Counted from the stretch's first letter, positions 34,908 through 44,243 are shown. The stretch is DNA of 64,000 bases from CBDFKS01 sp965248905 (GCA_965248905.1 CBDFKS010000007.1:992001-1056000), one strand, 5' to 3'. Notes: generated by a model not told the origin, from the sequence alone. Program-made: numbers and translations.

Positions 34908-35323
34908 TACTCGACACCGGTCCTCTGTACGCAGCGTTGGATCGGACTGACGCCGATCACCTGGCTTGCCGTCGGCTTCTAGAGGCCACGAACGAGGCAT
35001 TGGTTATTCCAGCACCCGTTCTTGTCGAGGTGGACTATTGGATCCATGCCCGAATGAACCCCGGCGTGATCGTCACTCTTTTGGACGATATCATCGCTGG
35101 CGCATATCGCATCGAAGAATTGCTGCCCTCGGACTACCAGCGGATCCGCCAGGTCGTAGACCGCTATGCTGACGCAGATGTGGGATTTGTGGACGCCGCG
35201 GTCCTTGCAGTCGTCGAGCGGCTCAACGAGCCCAAGCTGGCTACCCTGGACTACCGTCACTTCCGCTTTCTCCGGCCTCGCCACGTCGATACACTCCAGC
35301 TCCTTCCAGAAGAGCAAGCGTGA
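34898..35323 (+). CDS. PIN-domain toxin (VapC-like ribonuclease)
   Basis: A 141-residue PIN-domain RNase. The acidic metal-binding residues are visible in LILDTGPLYAALDRTD, VLVEVDYWIHA and ADVGFVDAAVLAVVERL, with a last acidic position near TLDYRHFRFL. Enzymes of this type cut tRNA or rRNA when free of the antitoxin. It starts at GTG within the end of the antitoxin gene, so translation is coupled. This is the first of two adjacent toxin-antitoxin pairs. Confidence 0.87.
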   Translation: MALILDTGPLYAALDRTDADHLACRRLLEATNEALVIPAPVLVEVDYWIHARMNPGVIVTLLDDIIAGAYRIEELLPSDYQRIRQVVDRYADADVGFVDAAVLAVVERLNEPKLATLDYRHFRFLRPRHVDTLQLLPEEQA

Positions 35324-35517
35324 AAATTAGATAAGGAGATGGGGCCTCTCTAAACAGTACTCGAACTTTCTAAAGCTTTATTTTATGCTTAGGCTGCGGC
35401 AGCTGTTAGCCCAACATGCACGCGTAGCTCTTAAACTACCTTGTCTATTGCCCAGGGGATCGCCAGCTGATATGATAGGCGTGTAAGCATCCAAACCTTC
35501 AAACGTCTAGGAGCACC

Positions 35518-35793
35518 ATGTCCAAGCGAATGACCGTGATCTTCGAAGATGAGGAACTATATACGGCCTTGAAGGTGGAAGCGGCAAGAAAAGGCCGCCA
35601 CGCCAAGGATATTATCGCCGAGGCCGTCAGCGAATGGCTGGAAGCGAGAGAGGACGAGGAGCTAGGCGCCGACTTGGAAGAGATACGCCACGAATGGAAA
35701 GAAAAAGGTGGGCGTTCATGGGCCGCCGTTGAGCGCGATATAGAAGGGGCGATACGCAAAAGGGAGAAGAAGGCAAAGGCACCGAGTGTATAG
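35518..35793 (+). CDS. Ribbon-helix-helix-type antitoxin of a RelE/ParE pair
   Basis: A 91-residue protein: MSKRMTVIFEDEELYTALKV then EAARKGRHAKDIIAEAVSEW, a ribbon-helix-helix DNA-binding fold, followed by an acidic and then basic helical tail (LEEIRHEWKEKGGRSWAAVE, ending KREKKAKAPSV). A CTAGGAGCACC site precedes the ATG. It overlaps the toxin gene by 8 bases. The tail has an extended helix expected to bind the toxin. A stretch of about 190 bases before it contains no recognised gene. Confidence 0.82.
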   Translation: MSKRMTVIFEDEELYTALKVEAARKGRHAKDIIAEAVSEWLEAREDEELGADLEEIRHEWKEKGGRSWAAVERDIEGAIRKREKKAKAPSV

Positions 35794-36058
35794 CATCGAG
35801 GTCACGCCGGCCGCAGACCGCCACTTGGATAGGCTCAAGGAACGAATACAAAGGCGTGATTTCGAGCGATTGGGCGTTGCAATACGAGGTTTAGCTAGTG
35901 AACCTCGCCCCCAAGGTGCTATTAAGCTCCGAGGAGCAGAGGGGGCGTACCGTATCAGAGTCGGAACTTACCGAATCGTCTATGATATCCATGAAGACCG
36001 GGCTCTGGTGGTCATCCTCAAGGTCGCTCGTCGGAGCGAAACAACCTGTAGGCGCTAA
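35786..36058 (+). CDS. RelE/ParE-family toxin
   Basis: A 90-residue toxin of the RelE/ParE fold: MYSIEVTPAADRHLDRLKER, GLASEPRPQGAIKLRGAEGA then YRIRVGTYRIVYDIHEDRAL and VVILKVARRSE. The conserved YRIRVGDYRIVY-type strand is the family hallmark; RelE members cut mRNA at the ribosome, ParE members inhibit gyrase. The presence of R/Y residues along the C-terminal strand favours the RelE type, but this is not decisive. Starts at GTG, coupled to the antitoxin. Confidence 0.87.
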   Translation: MYSIEVTPAADRHLDRLKERIQRRDFERLGVAIRGLASEPRPQGAIKLRGAEGAYRIRVGTYRIVYDIHEDRALVVILKVARRSETTCRR

Positions 36059-36085
36059 CGGATGTCTGTGGCAAGCCTGTGAGGC

Positions 36086-37138
36086 CTATTCTTTCAGGCC
36101 ATACTGCCTGACGTTGTCTGCAACCTTCTCGAACCACGACAGCAGTGCAGTCAATTCCTGTTCAGCCAGCTTATGGTCAATAAGGCACTTGAGTTCCCGA
36201 CCTGCTGGTCGAAATAGCCCTGTCGACTCCACTTCTGCCCAGAGAACTTTCACAATAACCTCAGGCACAGATGTCTTGCTCAACATGCCCCCAGCACCCA
36301 CTAAAGCAGTATAGATAGACTGTTTATACACAGAATTCGGGGGATAGCCGTAACAGACAGCCACATGTTGTCCGGCCAAGTCAACGTTTAAGGAGAAACC
36401 CTTAGTTCCCCAGTGGATAGGCATGAACTTTTGCGCAGCGAATTCAAGAATGCGTTCAAAAACGCTCTTCCCATTTTCGTCCAGCGAGCCCATGAAATCT
36501 GTCTGAGATATGATTGGCAGTGAAGCGGAGTGAATTGGCTTAGGTTTGGTCAATTCTCGTCCCACAACGATGTTTTGGGAGAGAAGACGCATGCCGCCGC
36601 TGGTCAAGAAATAGGAGAATTCGATGCAAGTAACTCGTAAGCCTTTAGCCCGCAGAAAGCTGGCCACTTGCCTAATCTGATCCGTAACCTTTTGGCCCAC
36701 AACTACGATTCGCTGATCCTTGTTGAAAGCCACGGCTTCGTCAGGAGCGAGCTCAAATAACTCTCGGTGATGCTCTGCAAGGCTCACAGAGTCATCATTC
36801 AGATATGACCTAAGGATTATCTGAAGCTGTTCGATGTCGAGTCGCTCAACGAACGACGTGTATTCCAGGGCCTGCGCAATGGTATCACGGGGAGTCCGGT
36901 CTCGCTTCAACTCAATCACTACGACATCGCCTCGGCGGTCTAAAGCAAGCAGGTCAATAACGCTCCCAAAGTTTGTACTAACCTGGCGACCTATAACCAG
37001 CAGATTGCCGTCCTCGACGATACCATCGGGATTGCTCTCTAGCCAGTTTTCGAGAACAGCCTCTTCCTGCTCAACTTGAAACGGAGTCTGGACGTACTCT
37101 TTAAACTTGTCGTCTGGCCCTATGCTGAAGACTCGCAT
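36086..37138 (-). CDS. NucS/DUF91-like PD-(D/E)XK nuclease-fold protein
   Basis: A 350-residue protein whose first 110 residues match the DUF91/NucS-type nuclease core: EEAVLENWLESNPDGIVEDG, LLVIGRQVSTNFGSVIDLLA and LDRRGDVVVIELKRDRTPRD. The Asp in IDLLAL and the E-x-K in VIELKRDR form the metal site. The C-terminal 200 residues are not recognised; they contain IRQVASFLRAKGLRVTCIEF. Start after AAGGAGATGAAACC. The gene is convergent with the RelE-like toxin. A role in DNA repair or in defence against foreign DNA is plausible given the adjacent toxin-antitoxin pairs, but not shown. Confidence 0.75.
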   Translation of the reverse strand: MRVFSIGPDDKFKEYVQTPFQVEQEEAVLENWLESNPDGIVEDGNLLVIGRQVSTNFGSVIDLLALDRRGDVVVIELKRDRTPRDTIAQALEYTSFVERLDIEQLQIILRSYLNDDSVSLAEHHRELFELAPDEAVAFNKDQRIVVVGQKVTDQIRQVASFLRAKGLRVTCIEFSYFLTSGGMRLLSQNIVVGRELTKPKPIHSASLPIISQTDFMGSLDENGKSVFERILEFAAQKFMPIHWGTKGFSLNVDLAGQHVAVCYGYPPNSVYKQSIYTALVGAGGMLSKTSVPEVIVKVLWAEVESTGLFRPAGRELKCLIDHKLAEQELTALLSWFEKVADNVRQYGLKE

Positions 37139-37462
37139 GGTTTCATCTCCTTGGCCAAAATGTACTTATCTGTAGTCAAGGGACTGTGGGCAATTGAGTC
37201 ATACCATGAGGTTTCCGGCAAGGAAGTTGCACGACGGGGGCAACTTGTCAAATGGTGGGTAAAGTGAAAGTCGATCATCCAGAATATGCTACGCTGGCTT
37301 CAAGTCCCGTTAAAGGTCATCGCTCTCGGCATGCAGATTTTTTGGACAATCCGGCTTCCAACGCACCAGCAACCACCGTGCTCGTAACAACCGAAGATGC
37401 ACTTCTTGGGGAAGCCGAAGCTTTAACGAGAAGCAATAGGCAAAGAGTATACCCGTAACCCC
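37139..37462. other. Intergenic stretch between the nuclease and sdhE-like genes
   Basis: About 320 bases with no convincing gene. A 68-codon frame on the plus strand lacks a ribosome binding site and resembles nothing. It may contain the promoter of the minus-strand nuclease gene. Confidence 0.45.
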
Positions 37463-38350
37463 CTACCTACGGGCGCCCACCTTTTCGACCACGTTCCGGG
37501 CCGAGATGATGTGGCGTTGCAAGCCCAGCTCGCTGGCCCTCAGTCCCATGGCAAGGCCTATGAGCTGGGGGAGGTGGAGTATGGGCAGGTCTATCTTACG
37601 TTGTTTCTGGGCCATCGCCTTAGGCTGATAGCCATCCAGGTTAAGGTGGCACAGGGGGCACGGGGTCACCATGGCATCCGCCCCCAGGTCCGCCGCCTCC
37701 GAGGTATGATTGCCCACCATGGCCACAGAGTTTCGCTCGTTTATCGTCAGGATTGGGAAGCCACAGCAACGACTTTTGCCAGGGAAGTCCACCACCTGGC
37801 CACCTAATGTAGCAATGATTGTTTCAAGTGAGGTCTGTCGCTCGGGGTTCTCGTCAAAGCCCAAGGCGTCGCTGGGCCGCAGGATGTAGCAGCCGTAGAA
37901 GGGAGCCACCCTCAGATGGGTCAGTGGCTTGGTTATGAAGCCTTTGAGGGTCTCTATTCCTACATCCTCTATGATTACCCAAAGCAGATGTTTTATTACC
38001 GCCGTACCCTTGTATTCGAGATACTCTTCGGATAATTCGATGTTCACTCTAGCCAGGTATTCGGGGTCGTCCTTGAGGCGCTTATTTGCCTGGCTCATGA
38101 CCCCCTGGCAGGTGCTGCATATGGTCATGATAGGCAGACCAAGCCACTCGGCCATGGCGAATGTACGGGCGTTGAGCACGTCGCCCAAGAACTGGTTTTT
38201 CTCCTGAAGCACCCCCGCACCGGTACAGGATGCCCCCTTTAGCTCCTCCAGCTCAATTCCCAACCTCTCACATACCTGCATGGCTGCGGGGTAGAGCTCC
38301 GGGCATCCCCCTCGGGAAACGCATCCTGGGAAGAAGGCATATTTCGGCAT
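37463..38350 (-). CDS. HdrB-like CCG-domain subunit of succinate dehydrogenase (SdhE type)
   Basis: A 295-residue protein with two CCG (cysteine-rich) domains as in heterodisulfide reductase subunit B. The first domain has FFPGCVSRGG, ASCTGAGVLQEKN and TICSTCQGVMSQ; the second has APFYGCYILRPSDALG, GKSRCCGFPILTINE and TPCPLCHLNLDG, Cys-rich sites that bind an unusual [4Fe-4S] cluster. In archaeal and some bacterial type E complexes this subunit replaces the membrane anchors SdhC and SdhD and carries quinone-reducing electrons. It is the last gene of the sdh cluster, 45 bases after sdhB. The symbol sdhE is avoided because it also names the flavinylation factor. Confidence 0.85.
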   Translation of the reverse strand: MPKYAFFPGCVSRGGCPELYPAAMQVCERLGIELEELKGASCTGAGVLQEKNQFLGDVLNARTFAMAEWLGLPIMTICSTCQGVMSQANKRLKDDPEYLARVNIELSEEYLEYKGTAVIKHLLWVIIEDVGIETLKGFITKPLTHLRVAPFYGCYILRPSDALGFDENPERQTSLETIIATLGGQVVDFPGKSRCCGFPILTINERNSVAMVGNHTSEAADLGADAMVTPCPLCHLNLDGYQPKAMAQKQRKIDLPILHLPQLIGLAMGLRASELGLQRHIISARNVVEKVGARR

Positions 38351-38395
38351 CTGTCTATCGTGTCCTCTGAAAATTTTGTCTGCCTATCGCAGCTT

Positions 38396-39352
38396 CTATT
38401 CGTCTTCCGGCTCCAGCCTTCGGAAAATGCGCCTCACGTTCTCAACATTGGGCAGCATTTTGTGGACGATTGGAGGCATCTTTCCATGGAGGAGGGCTCG
38501 GAGACCCACGGGAGCGAAGTTCATCAGCGCCGGCATGTTAAACATTCCCACGGTCTTGATTGGGAGCCTGAGCTCATCCAGCCAGCCACTGTGGCCCACG
38601 AGATCCACAAAGGCGTCTGTGTGACGGGCGCCTACGGTATCTCCATAGCCTGCATCAATGGCCTTGTCCCTCAGAGCCATGATCCTGTCCATAGGAGCCA
38701 CACCCTTGGGGCAGACCTGCACGCATTCATAGCAACGGGTGCAGTCCCAGATACCTGAATAGGCGCTTAACCCATCCAGGCGCGCACTGTCCTGGCTATC
38801 TCGCGGGTCGGCGACGAAACGATATGCTTTAGCCAATGCGGCCGGGCCCAGGAAGTTGGGGTCAACCTCCAGCACCGTACAGTCGGAAACACAGGCGCCG
38901 CACATTATGCAGTCCATGACACCCGCAAGATGCAACATATCTTCGTTGGGGGCCAGGTACTCGCCTTCCGGCTCGGGGCCCTCGGGCTGGAGCCAGGGCT
39001 CTATAGCTTTCACCTTGTCCCAGAAGGGGGTCATGTCCACCACCAGGTCTTTGATAACTGGCATGTTACCCATCGGCTCCACCGAGAGAGGCTCACCATT
39101 GGGAGAGATCAGAGAGACCCTGATCTTGCATGCTAGAGCAGCATGTCCGTTTATACGCATAGCGCAGGAGCCGCATATGGAGCTACGGCATGAGCAGCGG
39201 AGAGCCAGACCCCCATCCATGTACTCTCTTATGTTAATCAAAGTGTCCAGAACAGTCGTATATGAGTCTATCTCAACCTGGAACTCGCTCCAATAAGGCG
39301 CCGGGTTCTCCGCCTCAGGGTCATAGCGCTTTACTTTAACGGTAACTTCCAT
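38396..39352 (-). CDS. sdhB: Succinate dehydrogenase/fumarate reductase iron-sulfur subunit
   Basis: A 318-residue iron-sulfur subunit passing electrons from the flavoprotein to quinone. The [2Fe-2S] site is RCSCRSSICGSCAMRINGHA, the second cluster motif is CIMCGACVSDC, and the third is CTRCYECVQVCPKG. It is longer than the usual 230-260 residues because of a C-terminal extension ending VENVRRIFRRLEPEDE. The true start MEVTVKVKRYDPEAEN overlaps the sdhA stop by one base (TAATG), giving translational coupling; the longer open frame inside sdhA is not the start. Works with the flavoprotein and the HdrB-like subunit. Confidence 0.93.
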   Translation of the reverse strand: MEVTVKVKRYDPEAENPAPYWSEFQVEIDSYTTVLDTLINIREYMDGGLALRCSCRSSICGSCAMRINGHAALACKIRVSLISPNGEPLSVEPMGNMPVIKDLVVDMTPFWDKVKAIEPWLQPEGPEPEGEYLAPNEDMLHLAGVMDCIMCGACVSDCTVLEVDPNFLGPAALAKAYRFVADPRDSQDSARLDGLSAYSGIWDCTRCYECVQVCPKGVAPMDRIMALRDKAIDAGYGDTVGARHTDAFVDLVGHSGWLDELRLPIKTVGMFNMPALMNFAPVGLRALLHGKMPPIVHKMLPNVENVRRIFRRLEPEDE

Positions 39353-41031
39353 TAATACTTCCTCTCCTCGGGAGTCCACTGGGTTATCACTACCGGCTGA
39401 TACGAGAGCTGAGGGCCATCACCGGAACGGGTCACTAGAACGTGCTTGAGCCAGTTCTCATCATCCCGGGTCGTATAGTCGGTCCGGCTCTGGGCGCCTC
39501 GACTCTCCTTGCGTTCCAGGGCGCTAACCACAATGGTCTCGGCGCAATCCAGCATGAACCCTAGCTCCAGGGCAAAGACCAGGTCCGTATTGAATACTCG
39601 GCCTTTGTCCTCGATGGACACTTTATCGTATCGCTCTTTCAGGCTTCTTATTGTGCCCAGAGCTTCACTCATGCCCTGCTCTTCCCGGTACACTCCCAGA
39701 TGACGGTCCATTGCGATACCCATATCTGCCCGTATCTTGGCCACTCGGTCCCCATTGGCGTCCCGTGCCAAAATACCGCCTATCCTATGCTCCTCGTTTT
39801 CTACCCAAGCTTCCAGATTAAAGAGCTTGTAATCCATGCCATGGGCAACCTCAGCAGCATGGTCTCCTGACCGGTGGCCGAACACTATAGTATCCAGCAG
39901 AGAGTTGGCTCCGAGACGGTTCCCTCCGTGGACACTGACACAGGCGCATTCGCCGGCTGCATATAATCCAGAGATATTAGTTTTGCCGTCAATATCGGTC
40001 TTTATGCCACCCATCTGGTAATGCATGCCGGGCTGGATGGGAATCGGCTCTTTCGTTATGTCAATGCCAACAAGGTCAATGCCTATGTCGTATATCTGGG
40101 AGAGCTTCTCTTTTATAAGCTTCTCCCCAAGGTGACGGCAGTCCAGGAGCACGCTACCATCAATTCCATACCCCTCAGCGATCTCGGTGGCCTCTGAGCG
40201 TGAGACCACATCTCTGGAAGCCAGCTCCATCATGTTGGGAGCGTACTTCTCCATGAAGCGGTCACCATCTTTGTTGAGCAGATATGCCCCTTCACCTCGG
40301 GCGCCTTCGGTAATGAGCACACCGCTGCCCTTCAGGGTTGTTGGATGATACTGGACCATCTCCATATCCATCAGGGGTGCGCCGGCGTCGTAGGCCAACG
40401 CCATTCCATCACCAGTTACGATCAGAGCATTGGTGCTGGGCTCATACACCCGACCCAGTCCCCCGGTGCCTAGGATTACTGTTTTGGCCCGGATCACGTA
40501 GAGCCTGCCGGTGCGAATCTCCATGGCTACCACACCACAGCACTCACCGTCTTCTATAATCAAAGTCGTCACGAACCACTCTTCGTAGCTGGTGACACCC
40601 GACTTCATGAGCTGCTCGTGGAGTACGTGAAGCATGGCCTGCCCCGTGAAGTCAGCCACGAAGAAGGTCCTGGCACGGCGCTGCCCGCCGAATGCCCGCG
40701 TTCCCAGACGCCCTTCATCATCCCGGTTGAAGATTACGCCCATGTGCTCGAGGGAGATTAGCTCTTCCCCAGCCACCTTGCACATTAGCTCGATGGCATC
40801 CTGGTCTCCCAGGTAATCGCTGCCTTTCACCGTGTCGTAGGCGTGCTCCTCCCAGTTGTCACCCCTGTCCACCAGTGCGGCGTTTATGCCTCCTTGAGCT
40901 GCGTTGGAGTGGCTGCGAACGGGGTAGACCTTGCTTATGATTCCTGCGTTGGCGCCCTTTTGGCTTGCCGCCAGGGCGGCCCGCATCCCTGCCAGGCCCG
41001 CGCCTATCACAAGAACATCATGCTCTAGCAC
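39352..41031 (-). CDS. sdhA: Succinate dehydrogenase/fumarate reductase flavoprotein subunit
   Basis: A 559-residue FAD enzyme oxidising succinate to fumarate. The dinucleotide motif VLVIGAGLAGMRAALAAS and the FAD-linked His region RSHSNAAQGGINAAL lie at the N-terminus, followed by MVQYHPTTLKGSGVLITEG, MELASRDVVSRSEATEI (catalytic Arg nearby) and the second flavin segment SVHGGNRLGANSLLDTIVFG. Length is normal. Starts at GTG with a CCGGAGGAAG site. First gene of the three-gene sdh cluster. No membrane anchor gene is present around it. Confidence 0.94.
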   Translation of the reverse strand: MLEHDVLVIGAGLAGMRAALAASQKGANAGIISKVYPVRSHSNAAQGGINAALVDRGDNWEEHAYDTVKGSDYLGDQDAIELMCKVAGEELISLEHMGVIFNRDDEGRLGTRAFGGQRRARTFFVADFTGQAMLHVLHEQLMKSGVTSYEEWFVTTLIIEDGECCGVVAMEIRTGRLYVIRAKTVILGTGGLGRVYEPSTNALIVTGDGMALAYDAGAPLMDMEMVQYHPTTLKGSGVLITEGARGEGAYLLNKDGDRFMEKYAPNMMELASRDVVSRSEATEIAEGYGIDGSVLLDCRHLGEKLIKEKLSQIYDIGIDLVGIDITKEPIPIQPGMHYQMGGIKTDIDGKTNISGLYAAGECACVSVHGGNRLGANSLLDTIVFGHRSGDHAAEVAHGMDYKLFNLEAWVENEEHRIGGILARDANGDRVAKIRADMGIAMDRHLGVYREEQGMSEALGTIRSLKERYDKVSIEDKGRVFNTDLVFALELGFMLDCAETIVVSALERKESRGAQSRTDYTTRDDENWLKHVLVTRSGDGPQLSYQPVVITQWTPEERKY

Positions 41032-41127
41032 TGTTGTCTTCCTCCGGGGTTTTTGTAGTTAACCGAGTCTATAGGTCGCTTTGATTTCTCTCGCCGTTTG
41101 TCTATACTACCCATTGATCGTTTCCCT

Positions 41128-41673
41128 CTAGTTACGACCGCCGAGTACCATCAGAAGTGAGGCGATGCTCTTGGCATCTCTGATCTCTCCATTGCAGATC
41201 ATATCGGATATCCTACCCATTGGAACTTTGACAACCTGGATATCCTCGTCTTCGTCGGGCGTCAGTGTGCTTGGACGTAATCCGGTTGCTAGATATGCAT
41301 GCATGAGCTCGGTGCAGAATCCCGGTGTGGTCCAGAAGCTGGACAGGTGTTTCAGGTTGTCGGCTGTGTAGCCGGTTTCCTCTTGTAACTCCCTCAGAAC
41401 TGCCTCCTGAGAAGGCTCGTCCTTTTCCACTCCGCCGGCGGGAACCTCCAGCAAGCTCTCATCTACCGCTTTTCGATACTGCTTGACCAGAAGCACATTT
41501 CCATCTTCGTCCAGCGGCACTATACATACAGCCTCACTATGCTCCACGATCTCTCTAATACTCAGATCACCTCGTGGCAGCTTTACCGTGTCCACCCTTA
41601 GATTAAGCACCTTGCCCTCGTAGGCAAGGCGGCTTTCCACGGTGGGTTCATTGTGAGGATAGGTCATTACCAC
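41128..41673 (-). CDS. Nudix hydrolase (ADP-ribose pyrophosphatase type)
   Basis: A 181-residue Nudix enzyme hydrolysing ADP-ribose or related nucleoside diphosphate sugars. The Nudix box is GGVEKDEPSQEAVLRELQEE followed by TGY. Upstream are LNLRVDTVKLPRGDLSIREI and VLLVKQYRKAVDESLLEVPAG, typical of ADP-ribose pyrophosphatases. A GTG two codons upstream of an ATG was taken as the start. It starts 2 bases after the NAD kinase stop on the same strand, and both act on NAD metabolism, so a NAD-turnover operon is likely. Confidence 0.88.
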   Translation of the reverse strand: MVMTYPHNEPTVESRLAYEGKVLNLRVDTVKLPRGDLSIREIVEHSEAVCIVPLDEDGNVLLVKQYRKAVDESLLEVPAGGVEKDEPSQEAVLRELQEETGYTADNLKHLSSFWTTPGFCTELMHAYLATGLRPSTLTPDEDEDIQVVKVPMGRISDMICNGEIRDAKSIASLLMVLGGRN

Positions 41674-41675
41674 AG

Positions 41676-42572
41676 TTAGTACTGAATCGCCCTTGTAGTG
41701 CTTTGGCCTCCGCCAAAACCCAGGCGCTGGGTGAGAGTCTCATAAAAGTAGGTCGGGGGATTGGCCCTGACAAATAGGGCGGTCCATGGACTCTTTTCAA
41801 CCCTTATGACGTCACCTTGAGAGAGCTCCAAGTTTAAGTAGCCATCGACGCTGAGCATCGCCTGATGATCGGTTTCCACGGCGAGTTCGATCACCGAGTC
41901 CGGGGAAAGTACAAGCGCAGGGGCCATGCCTACGTGAGGGGCTACAGCCTTTAGTATGATCTGCCCTGCTTGCGGAGTGAGGATGGGGCCACCAACGGCC
42001 AGATTATATCCCGTGCTTCCAGTAGCCGTTGATACTATCACCGCATCGGCGCGAAAATCCGTGAGATGTGCGCCATCGATTATCGCGCTTACCTGGATGA
42101 GCCTGGACACAGCGCCCCTGCCGACCACCACGTCGTTCAGAGCATGAAAGATGACTGAATCTTCCGACGGCCTATACTTCTGCCCGTTGTCCCCATTCGC
42201 CATCACAGCATTAGCCTGGAGCATACATCGCTCCTCCACCCGCGCATCCCCTTCCAGGTATTGGGGCAACTTGTCCAGAGCCTCATTCGCCTTGAGCTCG
42301 GTCATAAATCCAAGACGACCCATGTTGATGCCCAGGATAGGAATATGATGTGAAATAGCCAGCCGAGTGGCCCGGATAATCGTTCCGTCGCCTCCCACGG
42401 TTATTATCAGGTCCGTATCCTTGGCCTCGGGCATATCAACATCGATTTCAGCGGCGGAACTCACCCAGCTGTTCTCCTCCAGGTTGAACCGCTCCCGTAT
42501 AGCCGCTGTCATCGCCTTGGCGTTCGGTTCTCCGTCTTTGTAGATTATGCCTATCTGTTCAGCTCGTTTCAT
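41676..42572 (-). CDS. nadK: NAD kinase
   Basis: A 298-residue ATP-NAD kinase making NADP. It begins MKRAEQIGIIYKDGEPNAKA and contains the GGDGT motif in LIITVGGDGTIIRATRL, GINMGRLGFMTEL, FRADAVIVSTATGSTGYNLA and GGPILTPQAGQIIL. I chose the ATG before KRAEQIG because this matches the family start; a longer open frame begins at TTG just after a TATAAT (42602-42607 on this strand) which is more likely the promoter -10 box. The Nudix hydrolase follows at once. Confidence 0.93.
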   Translation of the reverse strand: MKRAEQIGIIYKDGEPNAKAMTAAIRERFNLEENSWVSSAAEIDVDMPEAKDTDLIITVGGDGTIIRATRLAISHHIPILGINMGRLGFMTELKANEALDKLPQYLEGDARVEERCMLQANAVMANGDNGQKYRPSEDSVIFHALNDVVVGRGAVSRLIQVSAIIDGAHLTDFRADAVIVSTATGSTGYNLAVGGPILTPQAGQIILKAVAPHVGMAPALVLSPDSVIELAVETDHQAMLSVDGYLNLELSQGDVIRVEKSPWTALFVRANPPTYFYETLTQRLGFGGGQSTTRAIQY

Positions 42573-42713
42573 CACCACCAAGTCCCAGAGACGCCCTCCC
42601 AATTATACATCTGGCTAAGGCAAAGCCCATGCCGAAATGGCGCCGTACTTGACGCAAACGGAAGTCTAGCATCGCTCAACTTTGGTGTCAACAAGAATGG
42701 AGCCCTGACCATA

Positions 42714-44240
42714 TCAGGGGACTGGAACGCCTCTCAGTGTGGCCACATGTGGAAGAGCGCCTGCGGCGATCTCCGCCAACCTGAGTAAAGGTCCCGCTCC
42801 CACTGTGCCTATAATCAGGATACCAAGGGCCGAAACCCCCAGCGCCATACGAAAGGCCAGTGAAGAGGGCACCCGTTCCTCGGAAGGGGCAGGCTCCAAG
42901 TACATTACCCTCACCACTCGTAAATAGTAGTAGGCTGAAACAACGCTGTTGATCACTCCCACTATCGCCAGCCATAGCAGGTCACTCTTTATCGCCGCGC
43001 TGAAAATATAGAGCTTGGCTATGAAAATACCGGTGGGAGGCACCCCTATCAACGCGATCAGGGCCAGCGCTAACGCGAAGGCCAAGAAGGGAGCACGACG
43101 CACCATACCGGCGAAGTCGTCGATATTGTCACTGTTGACTTTGTTGGATATAGCTATTATCGCGAAAAAGGCTGCCAGGTTGGTGGCAGCGTAAGCGCCC
43201 AGATAGAAGAGCACGCTGCTGGGGCCAATGGTCGACTCGCCGGTCAACTCCTGGGAGCGGGATCCGATGGCAGCCAGCCCCACCAGCAGATATCCGGCGT
43301 GGGCTATGGTGCTGTAGGCCAGCAGTCGCTTGATATTGTTCTGGGCCATGGCCACCAGGTTGCCTATGGTCATCGACGCCGCAGCCAAACAGGCAAAGAG
43401 TATGCTCCAGTCCACCTCGAAGGCATTGAATCCTGTATAGAAAACGCGCAACAGAATGGCGAACCCTGCCGCCTTGCTAGCGACTGACAAATAGGCAGTC
43501 ACCGGCGTGGGCGCTCCCTCGTAAACATCGGGTACCCACATCTGGAATGGTACAGAAGCTATCTTGAATCCGAACCCGGCCACTATGAGCACCACACCCA
43601 GCAGAAGCCCAAAGCTGCCGAATGGTGTATCACCCGATACAGGTCCTGACAGTGCTACGGCTATTTCTGAAAGGTAGGTACTGCCTGTAAATCCGAAGAT
43701 GAGGGCCATTCCATAAAGCAGTAGAGCCGAGCTTACTGCGCTTAGGATGAGAAACTTCATTCCGGCTTCACTGGAGCGGGAGGTCATCAGGAATGCGGCT
43801 AAGGCAGCCAGAGGTAAGGTGGTCAGCTCCAAAGAAATATATATGGAGATTAGCTCCCCTGTAGCCGCCAGGAGCATCATGCCGGTGGCGGAAAACAGGA
43901 TAAGCCCGTAGTATTCTCCTTGATAGCGCTCCAGCTTGCTCACGTAATCAACAGAGGCCATCACGATGAGGCCAACCACCCCTAGCACAAGGAACTTGAA
44001 AAACAGGGCGAAATGATCAACGGTAAGCGTGTTAAAGATCCCCACGAACTGCTTACCCGGCTCGTCATCCACATCGATCCATAGCCATATGCTGAGACCC
44101 AGGGGGATAAGGAGGCCTAGGCCGGACACCAGGCTCAAAAACCCCTTACGCCGCACCACCAGGTCCAGTATGATAACCAGCAGGGCAACCCCCACCAGGG
44201 CTATCTCAGGGGAAAGAAGTCTTACATCTTCAGATGTCAA
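42714..44240 (-). CDS. nuoN: NADH-quinone oxidoreductase subunit N
   Basis: A 508-residue antiporter-like membrane subunit of complex I with about 14 helices, part of the proton-pumping arm. Recognised by LFSATGMMLLAATGELISIY, FKIASVPFQMWVPDVYEGAP, TPVTAYLSVASKAAGF and NIKRLLAYSTIAHAGYLLVG, with the conserved Lys in ASVPF-M-W-V region and in TAYLSVASKAAGF. Starts at TTG after a GGGGGATAATCC stretch, 3 bases after nuoM. It is the last gene of the nuo operon. The C-terminus ends with a short extension VATLRGVPVP. Confidence 0.93.
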   Translation of the reverse strand: MTSEDVRLLSPEIALVGVALLVIILDLVVRRKGFLSLVSGLGLLIPLGLSIWLWIDVDDEPGKQFVGIFNTLTVDHFALFFKFLVLGVVGLIVMASVDYVSKLERYQGEYYGLILFSATGMMLLAATGELISIYISLELTTLPLAALAAFLMTSRSSEAGMKFLILSAVSSALLLYGMALIFGFTGSTYLSEIAVALSGPVSGDTPFGSFGLLLGVVLIVAGFGFKIASVPFQMWVPDVYEGAPTPVTAYLSVASKAAGFAILLRVFYTGFNAFEVDWSILFACLAAASMTIGNLVAMAQNNIKRLLAYSTIAHAGYLLVGLAAIGSRSQELTGESTIGPSSVLFYLGAYAATNLAAFFAIIAISNKVNSDNIDDFAGMVRRAPFLAFALALALIALIGVPPTGIFIAKLYIFSAAIKSDLLWLAIVGVINSVVSAYYYLRVVRVMYLEPAPSEERVPSSLAFRMALGVSALGILIIGTVGAGPLLRLAEIAAGALPHVATLRGVPVP

Positions 44241-44243
44241 GGA

